Assembly (NCBI RefSeq): GCF_000002235.5
Contig: NW_022145609.1
Coordinates: forward strand, 32,527,301 to 32,591,300
Source: Strongylocentrotus purpuratus
Lineage: Eukaryota; Echinodermata; Echinoidea; Camarodonta; Strongylocentrotidae
Direction: 5' to 3'
DNA: 64,000 nt
Positions within the stretch are counted from its first letter, which is position 1; each line of letters begins with the position of its first letter. Positions 11,740-23,150 of the stretch are shown piece by piece. Under the pieces are notes generated by a model that was not told the DNA's origin, ran no database searches, and saw only the letters and a list, made by a program, of their open reading frames with translations. Position numbers and translations under genes: made by a program.

Positions 11740-12104
11740 AGGTAAAGACCAGTATTGGAAACGCTCCAATTTCAAAAAATGAAATGGAAGCTCTCATTAC
11801 CAATCATGTGAAAGAATATGTTTTGACTAATACATGATGATAAAAAATTTGCCGGGAACCGCCTACTAATTCATATATTTGGTAAATTTGTTTCTCTCAT
11901 GGTCTGTGAGAGATATCGGGTAGTCCCATATACATCTTTCTGTGTATAGTGCTTGTAACTTTACGAAGAATGGGCCAAATTTCTTATCATTTTGATGATT
12001 CCAGAACCTTGCAGATGCTAGATGCTAGATGATCAACCTTTTCTGATCGATTCCACAACGTTTCTTTCACATTGCAATCGCATGACCATAACCGGTCTTT
12101 ACCT
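11740..12104 (+). mobile_element. TTAA-flanked MITE, family G, copy 1
   Basis: Terminal inverted repeats are aggtaaagaccagt and accggtctttacct, flanked by TTAA at 11736-11739 and 12105-12108. An almost identical copy lies at 59063-59429 in the same orientation, including the small duplication gatgctagatgctagatg. Confidence 0.88.
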
Positions 12105-12138
12105 TTAAGTTCTTTGTGAACCCAATATACAGTGAATT

Positions 12139-12800
12139 GTCTGTTCAGAGACAGATCGAGGTTGTTGGAGATGAAGAGTTAAAGTAGGACAGCTTTCTAG
12201 CTCTTAGAAGGTGTATGAAACACAACCTGTCTATAAAGACCACAATATCTGATTCCCATCTTATCAAATTCTCAATTAAATCATACATCAAAAGAACCTG
12301 AAAAAAGACCACCTGTCTATAAAGACCACCATACAAATATCTGATTCTCATTAATCAAATTTATAATTAAATCAGACATAAACAACCCTAGCTGAAATAG
12401 ACCACCTGTCTATAAAGACCACAATATCTGATTCCCATCTAATCAAATTTTCAATTAAATCATACATCAAAAGAACCTGAAAAAAGACCACCTGTTTATA
12501 AAAGACCACCATTCAAATATCTGATTCCCATTAATCAAATTTATAATTAAATCAGACATTAACAACCCTAGCTGAAATAGACCACCTGTCTATAAAGACC
12601 ACAATATCTGATTCCAATCTAATAAAATTTTCAATTAAATCATACATCAAAAGAACCTGAAAAAGACCACCTGTCTATAAAGACCACCATTCAAATATCT
12701 GATTCCCATTAATCAAATTTATAATTAAATCAGACATAAAAAACCCTGAAAAAGACCACCTGTTTATAAAGACCACTTTCTTGTTTCCTTTGAGCGATCT
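12139..12800. repeat. Minisatellite derived from a MITE end
   Basis: Units of about 85-95 nt, alternating in pairs, share accacctgtctataaagacca and atctgattcccat, then aatcaaattt and aattaaatca. At least six units are visible. The word cctgtctataaagacca belongs to the TACAGTCAAACC-type MITE family, so an internal part of that element appears to have been amplified. Confidence 0.8.
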
Positions 12801-14774
12801 TTGCATACAGGTTTCAATGGACACTTCAAACAATGAAGTACCTCTTAATATAATTTTCCATCATAAACAAAGTGCCATAGAAGGTTCATAGTTTTCATCC
12901 AAACTTTTACAATTGGCTTTATTATCACTAATTTTGTGTTTGTCATTGGTACCCCCTCCCCCGAGAGTGGCTTTGTGCATTCAATACCCCCTGAATAATG
13001 TGATATACCTTCAACTTTGTGAGCTAATTGTTCATTATACTGCCCACAAAAATACAAAAAACAGTTCATTTGAAATTTTTAAAGTCCTGACATTGAGATC
13101 CAGCAAATGTACATTTTGATAAATAAAGCCTGCATGTGCACTTCAACTATGCATCATTCAATGTGAACACTAAAAATGGCACAATCTGCAATTAAATCTC
13201 TCTACACCCACGTACATGTACATGGTTTATTACCCTAGCTGTGAATACAACTCTACATGTACATACAATGTAGCTAGCCCGGTGACGAGGCAAAATAATC
13301 AGGAAATATTGCATAACACACATAGCTCAAAGAATCAACTGAATTGAAGTCGGCGTACTATGCATATACCTGTATCCTACAGGAAATTGTTGAGTAATTG
13401 GTTTTGATTTCCTCATTGGTAATTCTTCTCTGGTATGGAGATTTTGTTTAAAGGGCACAGCTAATGGCTTGGTTTGGTTTTTATCAACTTGGTAAATAAA
13501 ATTAAGTGTGACTACACATGTATGGGGGGGGGGGGGGAGGAGGGTTGCTATAAAGCACTTTGGCATTTTATTCGCTTGGCACATAAACACATGTATATGA
13601 GGTGCTAGCTCTGTGGCATTTTACTCGCTTGCATGTACCAGAGCACACCAAAATAAAAGAGGAGGGGGTCATCTTAAAGGACAGCTCAGGATTCTGTTGA
13701 GAGGATCGAGGCATTCAAAGAAATCACTGAAAAGCTATTTTAAAAAAGAAGCGAAAAAGGGGAAAAAGGTGCGATGACTCGACTTGTCTTTTAAACCACA
13801 CAGTTGGCACTGAGGATACGTTTTCCTTTTTAATCAATATAAAGGAAATGAAAGTAAAATTGTATCGGTGTTCTTTATTTCACTGCCAAAAGCACATTAA
13901 GCTACAAACATCCTGTTTAAAGGTCCATTTCAGGGTTTTTAAATACCTCTTGAAAAAATCTATCCACAAGTTCTTGGAAGCTAGGATGTGGGGTTTGTGA
14001 GATTGTGGCATAATAGTAAAAATAATAATAGGCATTTTTATTGCACCAGTTATCTAGAATTTCTATTCTGAGGCACACAAGGAAAAACAGAGATAATAAA
14101 TGAGGGTAAAAATAAGTGCCACATACTCGTGTCAAGCATTGGAAAACGTTAGAGGATTTATGTTAAATCAGCTGTCTAGTTATGATAATATATCACTTCA
14201 TTGTGATTTGTACCATCGTAGGATGATTTTTTAATTTCTTCTTCTTATAAAAGTGGGTTTACATTTATTTAACATTGATCATATTCATTGTATATTCATA
14301 ATGGTCAAGTACTGACATGGCATTGACTGTCGAGCGTGCAAAAGCAATTAAGATCTACGCATTTATATCATATACAGCAATAAAGCACAGCGCATTAAGT
14401 GATCCTAAGCAAATACAATTAGCCTAGAGATGCGCATATCATTTGGATTGCACTCATATACACCAATGACAAACTGCATATGGTCACTCAGTACTGCAGT
14501 ATTGTATTACATGCTAGATTTCACTGTTCCAATTCATCAAGGTCGATGATAAAATAAATTTCTAATATCTGATTGCATTCATCTTCTACTAAAAAAACCA
14601 ATCAATTATACCTTGCAGTAGCAGACGAGGTGAAAAGCCATTAGATACAGTTTATTTAGCTGCCTAGCTACCCCACCTCCAAATAGCAATTTCAAAGTGC
14701 AAAGGTCTATTCTTGTGTGTTTTGTACGTTGGTGTGTGAGTGTGTGTGTGTGTGCGTGCATGTAAGATATATTG
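12801..14774. other. Intergenic, nothing recognised
   Basis: This lies between the two convergent thioredoxin genes. There is a G run at 13526-13540, and possible MITE ends (ttaaaggacagctcagg near 13676 and tttaaaggtccatttcagg near 13917) whose partners I could not place. Confidence 0.4.
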
Positions 14775-14786
14775 TGAGAGATACAG

Positions 14787-14822
<36 letters not shown>

Positions 14823-15018
14823 CAAGAGAGAGAGAGAAAAAAAGAGAGCGAAAGAGAGAGAGAGAAAGAAAAAAAAAGAGCAAGAGAAAAAGAGAGAGAG
14901 AGAGAGAGAGAAAGAAAAAAAAGAGCGAGTTGAGAGAAAGAGAGAGAGAGAAAGAGAAAAAAGAGAGAGAGAAAAAGAGAGAAAGAGAGAAGAGAAGAGA
15001 GAGAAAGAGAGGAGAGAA

Positions 15019-15055
<37 letters not shown>

Positions 15056-15193
15056 AGAGAAAGAGCAAGAGAGAAAGAGAGAGAGAGAGAAAGAGAGGGA
15101 AAAAAAGAGCGAGAGAGAAAAAGAGAAAGAGAGAAAAATAAGAGCAAGAGAGAGAGAGAGAGAGAGAGAGAAGAAAGAGAGAGAAAGAGAGAG

Positions 15194-15224
<31 letters not shown>

Positions 15225-15322
15225 GAGAGAGAGAGAGGAGAGAAAGAAAGAAAAAAAGCAAGAGAGAGAGAGAGAGAGAGAGAAGAGAAGAGGAAGAGAG
15301 AGAAAGAAAGAGAAAGAGAGAG

Positions 15323-15360
<38 letters not shown>

Positions 15361-15372
15361 GGGGGGGGGGAG
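14775..15372. repeat. Very long purine tract (GA)n with AT run and terminal poly-G
   Basis: An (AT)n run at about 14791-14819 is followed by about 540 nt consisting almost entirely of A and G, ending in poly-G at about 15356-15371. Long open frames on both strands here (Arg/Glu on +, Ser/Leu on -) are artefacts of the repeat. Confidence 0.95.
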
Positions 15373-17218
15373 GCCTAGCTCATTCATAAGATGAATTACT
15401 TTTTACTGATTACAAAATCCCATCCACTATAATATATGCCATACTACAGGGCTGATGAATATTGCACTATCCAGAATGATATACCGGTATTGAAGGTCTC
15501 CCTAGCACTAATTAAAAAAAAAGCGCTAAAATATGGCTACATGTAACTTGCACTTGGATCAATACTTCATGCAGACTAGTGGATCCAATACCACACAAAT
15601 TTGTTTTTGTCATTTTAAATAAAGAATACCTGTTGTCGTTATAAATTTCATCATAATTACATTGTAAAATATCAATGTAAAAATATCATTGTTCAAGCAA
15701 TATATTCCAAATGGGGGGGATATTCAGACTTTGGCCTCAAGAGGGGCAAAACATTTCAGCTAACTGTGATCAAATATAGGTTGAGGAAACAATATGACAT
15801 GCTTATATAGAACCCTGTTTTGGATATTACAGCTATGGCTGGGTGGAATTGTCTAAAGTCAACCAAGCCTTTTGAATTGTTTTCAATATTTTGTGCATTT
15901 ATACATGCATTGATTTATGACTGTGATTCCCTAGACTGCTATATAAAATTAAAGTACAAAATGTAGCTGCAATTCCCCCCCCCCTAATTTTGTTGGAAAT
16001 CTCTAAGGAGGGACAAAATGCCCCCTAGCTTGCCCCTCTATAAAATATGCTAAGGGAGGGGGAGGGGGAGGGGGAGGGGGAGGGGGAGAGACTTGAGGCA
16101 GGTGGTCCTTGACCCGTTTCATTCTACTTTTCACTGAACTTGTAGCTACCTCAGAACCTCAGTGCCATTTAGAAATACATCACTACAGTGTAGACTTGTA
16201 GTAGTCTACTGCCCTCTGAAGGTGAAATACCATACAGCTGAAAGCAGTATTGCAAGCTCATTTTAAATACTCCAATTTGAATTATATTTCACGTTTCCTC
16301 AATTAAACTTTTAAAAATCAACAAATATTTCAAATGAATAACATCAAGGTTCTGTTTCAAGGTTTTCCTTTAAAAAATGAAGAGTTTACAATTGATTGCA
16401 CATACACCAATGAAGCACTAGTCTACATATTCAAAACTGTGCAAGAGAAGGCTGACATATATATACACTGGTACAACAATATTTTTTCATCAAAACACTG
16501 CTGTAAAACCAGAATTTTCACTTCATTGAACCTTTCACGAGTGGTTCAGACTAAGGAAATGATGATGCCACCAAATAAATGAATTAACAATTCTGATCAT
16601 GCCTGAACTTTTCAATCCACACAATTGACGCTGGCATTCATTAACAATTCTCAAAAGTTTCTGCTTTTATATTATCACACAAGTACACAACTATTCTGTC
16701 CAAAATTGTTATTAAAAAAAGAGGATTCTACTCAAGACAATTGTGATTAATGCAATTAATACAAACAGAAACAGCATACCCTAAGTATCATCTGATATGC
16801 TTTTGAAAATTCATGAATAAACGTTAAATTGTGAATAAATTAAAAAAAAAAAAAATAATAATAGTTAGGTCCCTTTCCTTTATCCTTCCTCAGAAGTAAA
16901 CAGCACCAACTTGGAAAAGAGATTGTACAACTGAGATACATAGTCCAAGACCCTTTGCAGTATTAGGTCTAGGACCAACATATTATACATCTGTAGACCT
17001 TGAACATTACTTGCTCTAAAAGGAACAGTTCTAGAGGTACTTTTTTCTAGAAATGCGACTGCAAAGTGAACTTGTCATTCTCCCGCCTATTTGCCATTAT
17101 GTTATTAACTATTCAAACAAAGGAAATATGCTTTAAAGCATCTTTTACTTTACATTTTAAAAATTGGTATAAGTTCTGATAAATAAATTCCGTCACTAGT
17201 ACAGCATGATCATGAATC
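15373..17218. other. Intergenic, nothing recognised
   Basis: AT-rich with short C, G and A runs. An 82-codon open frame at 16334 has no recognisable feature. Confidence 0.4.
16052..16090. repeat. (GGGGGA)n repeat
   Basis: About six tandem ggggga units on the + strand, a possible G-quadruplex former. Confidence 0.8.
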
Positions 17219-17220
17219 TA

Positions 17221-18415
17221 AGGGTGCGTTTAATCGACACTTTTTCACCCTAGAATCACGGTTTTCAAAGACATTTAGTTTAAAACGCAATTCGTTCAAG
17301 CGATTTTTTCGTCGGTCGTAAAAATAAACGTGTTTGAAAACACAAACATGAAACGCTGAAAAAGATGCGTTTTGTATCATGATTCTGCAGAATCACGGTC
17401 GCTAAAATTCGATTGAACGAACGTAGTCTCAATCATGATTCTATCGTGGCCTGTTCCGGTTTGGGCAAAAACCGCGCGCCTGCTTTTCATGCAATTTGTG
17501 TTCACCATACCATGCTCTTTATCGAGGCTTGTTCCGTTATGTTATTCTTTGTTTTAAGCATTTTATCGACTTTCTCTTCCTGTCTTTCCTTATGTTATTC
17601 TTTGTTTCTTCCTTCTATTCTTATCTTATTCTTTGTTTTTTTCCTTCTATCACCTTCTTTTATGTTATTCTTTGTTTTTTATAATTCTATCACTTTCTCT
17701 TTTGTTATTCTTTGTTTCTTCCTTCTATTCTTATGTTATTCTTTGTTTTTTCCTTCTATCACCTTTTATTATGTTATCTTTTGTTTTAAGCATTCTATTG
17801 ACTTTCTCTTTCTGTCTTTCCTTATGTTATTCTTTGTTTCTTCCTTCTATTCTTATGTTATTCTTTGTTTTTTCCTTCTATCACCTTCTCTTATGTTATT
17901 CTTTGTTTTAAGCATTCTATCGACTATCTCTTTCTGTCTTTCCTTATGTTATTCTTTGTTTTTTCCTTCTATTCTTATGTTATTCTTTTTTTTTTCCTTC
18001 TATCACCTTCTCTTATGTTATTCTTTGTTTTAATCATTCTATCACTTTCTTTTATGTTATTCTTTGTTTTAATCATTCTATCACTTTTTCTTTCTGTCTT
18101 TCCTTATGTTATTCTTTGTTTCTTCCTTCTATCACCTTCTCATTCTTTGTTTTATTATTGCGATCTATGCTCAAAACAGCAGTCGACAGTCGGCCGTAAA
18201 CAATTCCAGAAAGCGCGTGCCAAGATTGACCTATACTTCCTGTGGGTCAAACTGCGGAGTGTGATGGCAGTGACTGGGCTCGAAATGAGCTAGAATCAGC
18301 GTTGATGAAAAATCGCTTGAACGCAAACCGCAGTGACCTTGTTTTTTGTAACAGCGTTTTGATTTGTGATTCATGTTTGTGATTCTAGCTTTGAAAATTC
18401 GATTGAACGCACCCT
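17221..18415. mobile_element. 1.2-kb inverted-repeat element with internal minisatellite
   Basis: The ends agggtgcgtttaatcga and tcgattgaacgcaccct are inverted repeats flanked by TA (17219-17220, 18416-18417). Inner parts of both arms share words such as tcgcttgaacg and its inverse. The middle (17530-18150) is a minisatellite. No transposase was recognised, so it is non-autonomous. Confidence 0.75.
17530..18150. repeat. Minisatellite ttatgttattctttgtttt
   Basis: Units of about 31-53 nt all contain ttatgttattctttgttt, followed by ccttctat(cacc) or aagcattctat(cgac). About 18 units occur. The translated Phe/Leu/Ser-rich open frames are repeat artefacts. Confidence 0.85.
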
Positions 18416-19132
18416 TATACATAGCTCCTAAAACTATGTACATCACTAAAGTCCAAGCAATCATTTCTATCATCCATAAATTGGTGTGAAATAAAAGGAT
18501 ACCGTATTGGCGTTTACAAAGAAAAAAAAAGCAGAAAATATCCACTACAATGTAGATTGGTGCAAACAATATTGACTTACAATACCAGTCAGGAGAGACA
18601 GCCACTTTTGGAGGACAATACAAGTCCTCTGATAACAAGACATCTTCTGTATGATTGAACATGTGTGACATTTGAGACATGCCGATCACTCTGCTGTTGC
18701 ACTCTGTGCAGAAGTGTGACGCATATAACTTCCATCTTTATCACATATTGATACTAAAAATCCTCATGGTATATCAACAATGAAAACCTGTGACCAAAAC
18801 ATTGACCCACATACAAACAAACAGCAAAATATAGTACATATTTCTAAGGGATTATTTCATATGACTAAAAAAGAAAAAGAAAATGAGTCATATCGAACTA
18901 GTCACTGCCGTAGGGTTTCTACATGCGTGCTGCGGCAGGCAGGGTGGCACAAACATTGTGCAAATTCACTGGTGCAGAACTACTGTACTATCCCTCTAAC
19001 GGAGGACATCAACTGTCCTCCAATAACAACCCTTGATCTCTGACTGCAGACTAGAAAAATAAGTTCACTTACATAACCTTCACGTCTCACATACAATATC
19101 TAGAACTAATAATCAGCTGTAAAGCATCAATT
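18416..19132 (-). other. Probable 3' UTR and downstream flank of the second thioredoxin gene
   Basis: No AATAAA on the minus strand was seen close to the stop. A small hairpin ggaggacatcaactgtcctcc lies near 19002-19022. Open frames on both strands show no domain. Confidence 0.3.
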
Positions 19133-19195
19133 TCACTTGTATTTTGCGATGTATTCTCTCAGTCTTCCTTTATTTCCTCCAGAGAACTGGTATAT
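19133..19195 (-). CDS. TXN: Second thioredoxin gene, last coding exon with stop
   Basis: The acceptor has a strong (CT)n polypyrimidine tract ending in ttag. It is followed in phase 0 by 20 codons and TGA. The residues I-Y-Q-F-S-G-G-N-K-G-R-L align with the final strand and helix of thioredoxin (human V-G-E-F-S-G-A-N-K). The C-terminus is very basic (ends A-K-Y-K). Exons 2-5 total 100 residues, so with a first exon of about 8 residues the protein is full length and shows no frameshift or stop. No AATAAA was seen on this strand within about 300 nt downstream. Confidence 0.9.
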   Translation of the reverse strand: MYQFSGGNKGRLREYIAKYK

Positions 19196-19966
19196 CTAAG
19201 AGAGAGAGAGCCAAACGAGAAACAAGGAAAAGCAAAAACAATGAGTTAAAATCAATAAAAAGCAATAAACAGTGATATTCAATAAATGAGATATAAATGA
19301 AATATAATCAGGTGCAAACTAGATAACAGAATGACAATGAATTATGATCAGGCAAGTATTTTCATGGTTCACTTTTGTATTACTCATCTGGATAAAAAAG
19401 GTGGTTCTTTGTACATAATACTAACCTTCTAAATCAGTGGGCATTTTCATAATCTGAAGACCAAAGACAAATCTTTCTTTATAAGCTTTTTTGATACGAG
19501 GCGTTATTTGTGTGTTGTTGGACAGTGTCATTAACTGGTAGGGTCTTTGCACACTATGTAAGAGTGATGTAGAAAAAGTGATTGTGAAATTAATAGTTCT
19601 ATACAATTCTGCTTTCAATAACTGGAGTAAAGGTTAATTGCCTTCATAGGCTCGCTTTATAGCAATTGTAATAACGTATTTAATTTATTAAAATAAGGAT
19701 TACAGGCATTAGCCTACTGCAGTCTCAGATATATTATTAGAATCTGGGTTGTGAAAACTCTACAGAACAGTACGGGGGGGATTTTCTCTTTTTTCAATTT
19801 TTTAATTTGTATAAATTCATTTTCTTTTCTTTTCACAGAACATTAGAGTAAAGAGACACCCACAACGTTTGAGAACTTTCTTTTTCTGCTTGTCAAAGAA
19901 CTTTGGGAAGATTGCCGGTGCCCCCTCTTTTACAAAATTCTGGACATGCCCATAATCATACTTTAC

Positions 19967-20032
19967 CTTTGATTCCCCTCTGAAGAAGCAGAATGTCGGC
20001 ATACATTGGACTTCACATTCTTCTGCTATTTC
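19967..20032 (-). CDS. TXN: Second thioredoxin gene, exon 4 with cis-proline
   Basis: This 66-nt, phase-0 exon has acceptor aattttacag and donor gtaaag. The 22 residues start E-I-A-E-E-C-E-V-Q-C and continue M-P-T-F-C-F-F-R-G. Both non-catalytic cysteines of human exon 4 (Cys69, Cys73) are present. A third replaces the Gln after M-P-T-F. The cis-Pro of MPT is intact. Reading through the donor stays open for about 40 codons, but that extension resembles no thioredoxin, and the next exon restores the family sequence. Confidence 0.93.
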
Positions 20033-20109
20033 CTGTAAAATTGAATTTGAACAAATTTAAAAACATTTTAATATCACAAACCATTCCAAAATACAAACAA
20101 ACCAGCTTT

Positions 20110-20220
20110 AGTGACAACCTGTTAACAAAAACCACATGTCTACAAAGACCACTTGTCTTCAAAGACAACTTTTTTTTTGTTTCCCTTGGGCGGTCGCTAT
20201 AGACAGGGTTTGAACTCTAC
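20110..20220. mobile_element. Fragment of the TACAGTCAAACC-type MITE in an intron of the second thioredoxin gene
   Basis: acatgtctacaaagaccac, gtttcccttgggcggtcgc and tatagacaggg match the interior and right end of the element at 6260-6391. Confidence 0.5.
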
Positions 20221-21211
20221 AAGATTCAGACGTGTATTCAAAGTGATCCCAATATTAAGCCGATTTGCCTCAAAATAACAAATGATGGAAACCAATTTTA
20301 TTTGGACACAATCCTAAAAAGGATGATCAAACAGTGAAGTATAAAAGTTCGCATCAAACAAACGCCGTTTTGCTAAAGTATCACTGGCGTTTCAAGCAGT
20401 TCTCGAGTGGTTTTTGCATTAAAAGAACCTTTAGTTTCAATATCTTCAGATGTTCTTTACTTTGATTTGTAAATATCCTACCTATAGATAATTTTGAGAA
20501 GCATATTTTATTGTCAATATCCTGGAGGGGGGGACTCAGATTTGGTTTGGACGGATGTGCGCCGCTCAAGCCTCAAAACCCCTACCTATTATTAGGGGCC
20601 ATTTGGGGGGCAAACACCTGAACATTTCGAAAAAACACAAAATATTTAAAACAAAATTGTAAGGCAAATGTAGGAAATAAATCAAAGTATTATGACGAAC
20701 CCGAACTCTAATCCTCACCCTTACCCCATACCTGCCAACATTTGAAAATGAGAATTGAGAATTTTTAGCACGGTATGTCTTCGAAAATAAGAAATCGGTA
20801 CCCTTAACAGGCATTTGCACATGCAGCGGCAGTGTAACTGGCAATACGCGGTAAATCTGTGCAAAAAAGTGAATACAAATTCGCTGCTCAATCATGCAGC
20901 CCTTCAATGCACGCAATACGTGAACTCTCACATCGCGGCATATGATAAAACAAGCTTAATTTGGCTTAAGCAACAACAACAAAAAATAAAAAAAATTAAA
21001 ATAAAATAAAATAAGAATAAAAAATAAATTTTGAAAAAACAGAATATTCCAGATTTTGGGGTCCTAAAATCATTTTTTTATTCGGAAGGGTTGGCAGGTA
21101 TGTTACCCTGTCCTTGAAACAAACACAAAAGCCAATTATTTCCCTAATCCTAACTTTATTTGTATTTCTTTGACAAAATAGAGCCAAGAGCAGATATATA
21201 TATATACTTAC

Positions 21212-21280
21212 TGACGCTTCGTCTACATCAGCTTTACAGAAAACTACGTTGGAGGCTATTTCAGGATCTTTTGAAAGAGT
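21212..21280 (-). CDS. TXN: Second thioredoxin gene, exon 3
   Basis: This 69-nt, phase-0 exon has acceptor tttatttttgtag and donor gtaagtatat. Its 23 residues run from T-L-S-K-D-P to A-D-V-D-E-A-S. It is three codons longer than human exon 3 and than the + strand copy, with the extra residues before the N-V-V-F strand. A Cys precedes the Lys of K-A-D-V-D, at the position of human Leu55; human Cys62 is Ala. Flanking introns are about 1.2 kb on each side (20033-21211 and 21281-22413). Confidence 0.9.
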
Positions 21281-21526
21281 CTACAAAAATAAACAATCAA
21301 TATAAAAGCAAACTAATAATGATAATATCTTTGGTATGTATAAAGCACATTTATACATTGACAACGTTTCCAAGTAAACACCCTGGTCATCTGATTGAAG
21401 CTTGCTTAATGTTAAACACAATATATGCACAATCTCCACTTTCTGGGGGAGCATTCCAGCCAGGCGCCGTTTTACAGAGCTAGCATCTGTAAAATGCTGG
21501 GTAAAATACGATGACTTCCACATTCT

Positions 21527-21668
21527 ACCAGGTACCTATTTAACACCTGGGTGGAGAGTGGCAAATGAGGATTAATCTCCTGCCAAATGACGTCAGTGCC
21601 GGGCTGAGATTTGAACCCTCAAACCTTGGATTGAGAGTCAAGTGAATAAACCACTATACCTGGACACC
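21527..21668 (-). mobile_element. SINE in intron 2 of the - strand thioredoxin gene
   Basis: On the minus strand a tRNA-like head with a B box (ggttcaaatctc-like, about 21607-21619 on the + strand) is followed by the conserved body containing acctgggt and accaggtacc-type words shared with the copy at 35450. It lies antisense to the window but in the same direction as the host gene. Confidence 0.65.
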
Positions 21669-22413
21669 TTCAAAAAATGTAATCTATAGAAAGTCAATAA
21701 AAACAATGTATTTACTTATCAATGCAGACTATAAATAAAAATCACAATGACATTACTACTCAACTTTTGATAAAAACATACACTCATTGTAATGAAAGAT
21801 ATTAAAGAATGATTGGATCAGAGGTGGTGGGATCTATACTTTACAGAGTGCATAAAAAAGGGTATACCTTTCTTTCCAAGTATTCACCATTATCTTAATA
21901 TTGCAATGTATAATGAAATCAGTTAGCCATGTTTGCTACATCATACTTATGCCATACAAAATTATATAATTTGTATAAATCCCTTTGCTACATGTGTGTT
22001 GATGCTGATGATGAAAATTGTATCTTCTTTATTGCCGAGTTAAAATAAGGTCGTTTTGATTTCTATTCTACTTTCACATAATGTGATTAAAAGGGTAAGC
22101 CTTTTAAAAGGGCAACCTTCGAATAACTTCATTTGTGTGAAAGCTAAATAAAGGAGAAACAGAATTGTCAAAGTTAGAAAATAAATTTTAGCAAATGTTA
22201 AGAAAGTTATGAATATTTGAAATAAGCAAGAGTCTATGCCCACATCGAATTGGCAATATAGTCACTGGATTGTGTTGTATTCTGGGTCAATACTCCCGTT
22301 TGTCACATACTTAGAAATGCAATTAACTTCTGATTCCCCCTTTAAATATAAGAGTTAGATTACCATTATTGAAAGGTAAATAAAACAAGAAAAGGACAGC
22401 ATGTTTTTCTTAC

Positions 22414-22518
22414 TTCAAACTCCGGCGAGATGGATCGGCATGGTCCGCACCAAGTGGCGCTGAAGTATATAACAACCAGCTTGTCCCCAGACGTGGAAAG
22501 TATACTGTCAAAATCTTG
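22414..22518 (-). CDS. TXN: Second thioredoxin gene, active-site exon (human exon 2 equivalent)
   Basis: This 105-nt, phase-0 exon on the minus strand has acceptor ctcatttttcag and donor gtaagaaa. It encodes 35 residues, exactly the length of human TXN exon 2. The order is an N-terminal helix (Q-D-F-D-S-I-L), then [12 protein letters not shown], then the catalytic W-C-G-P-C-R. The redox CGPC motif, the preceding Trp and the following basic residue are all present. At the position of human Asp26, the buried acid that helps deprotonate the second active-site cysteine, this copy has Tyr. The expected product is a cytosolic oxidoreductase of about 108 aa. The short first exon, about 8 codons including ATG, was not found upstream. 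The symbol is used in the family sense; a diverged paralog is equally possible. Confidence 0.93.
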
Positions 22519-23127
22519 CTGAAAAATGAGAATAAGGAGAGAATGCTATAGTAAATCAAAAAGTATTGTAGAGGTATCATTAAAAAGGCAATTACGAAAT
22601 CCAAGACAGATCGATCTACATCAAATGTGATATTATGTGACCATGGGGAGAAAAGTTCTAAGAAAATCACTACCCAAGCAGAAAGAAAATGAATGAATGA
22701 ATGAACGATTGAATGAATACATAAGTAAATATATAAATAATTAACTTACTAATCAAACAAGAATACTACTACTTCTACTCCTACTGCTACTACTATCAAT
22801 AATATTTATAATGATAATAATAATAATATTAAAAATAAATGCAATACTTTGAAATTATGTTGTAAATTACAATAAAAAAGGTGGATCAAAGGTACACCTT
22901 GCCTAGTCAATGCCATTAGAACAACAATGGAAAATTGGAGGCCCTTAAGCTTCTCACATAAATACAAAATTGAGCGGCCTACCTCACCCCCCCCCCCCCC
23001 CCCCCCCTCTCTTTTTCCTGCCAGAGTAATCTGGATCCACCCGAGCGCAATGTTGGTTAAAAACATTGCTTACAGGAAAGGCAATCCTCCTAATCCTCAA
23101 GATGATCTGCTTGAGATGGAGTAGCAC

Positions 23128-23150
23128 TGTAATAGCGCCATCTACTGCTA
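23128..23150 (-). promoter_or_regulatory. CTCF-like motif
   Basis: The minus strand reads gcagtagatggcgc, differing at one position from the CTCF core CCASYAGRKGGCRS. Partial matches recur at 41853, 43899 and 49874. A motif match alone does not show binding. Confidence 0.3.

Noticed and set aside
12139..12800. Regularly spaced repeats that could recall a CRISPR array
   Set aside because: Units are contiguous and similar throughout, with no unique spacers, and the sequence is animal nuclear DNA.
14664..15394. Open frames of 134-226 codons on both strands
   Set aside because: Translation of a GA/CT microsatellite, with only Arg/Glu or Ser/Leu composition.
17413..18293. Phe/Leu-rich membrane-like open frames
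   Set aside because: They follow the minisatellite period exactly in several frames; no start context or domain.
18231..18689. 152-codon open frame on the minus strand
   Set aside because: It runs across the boundary of the 1.2-kb inverted-repeat element, has no domain, and lies in the thioredoxin 3' flank.
19817..20002. 61-codon open frame on the minus strand
   Set aside because: Its first part is thioredoxin exon 4 and the rest is intron read-through past a good donor; exon 5 at 19133-19195 continues the family sequence.
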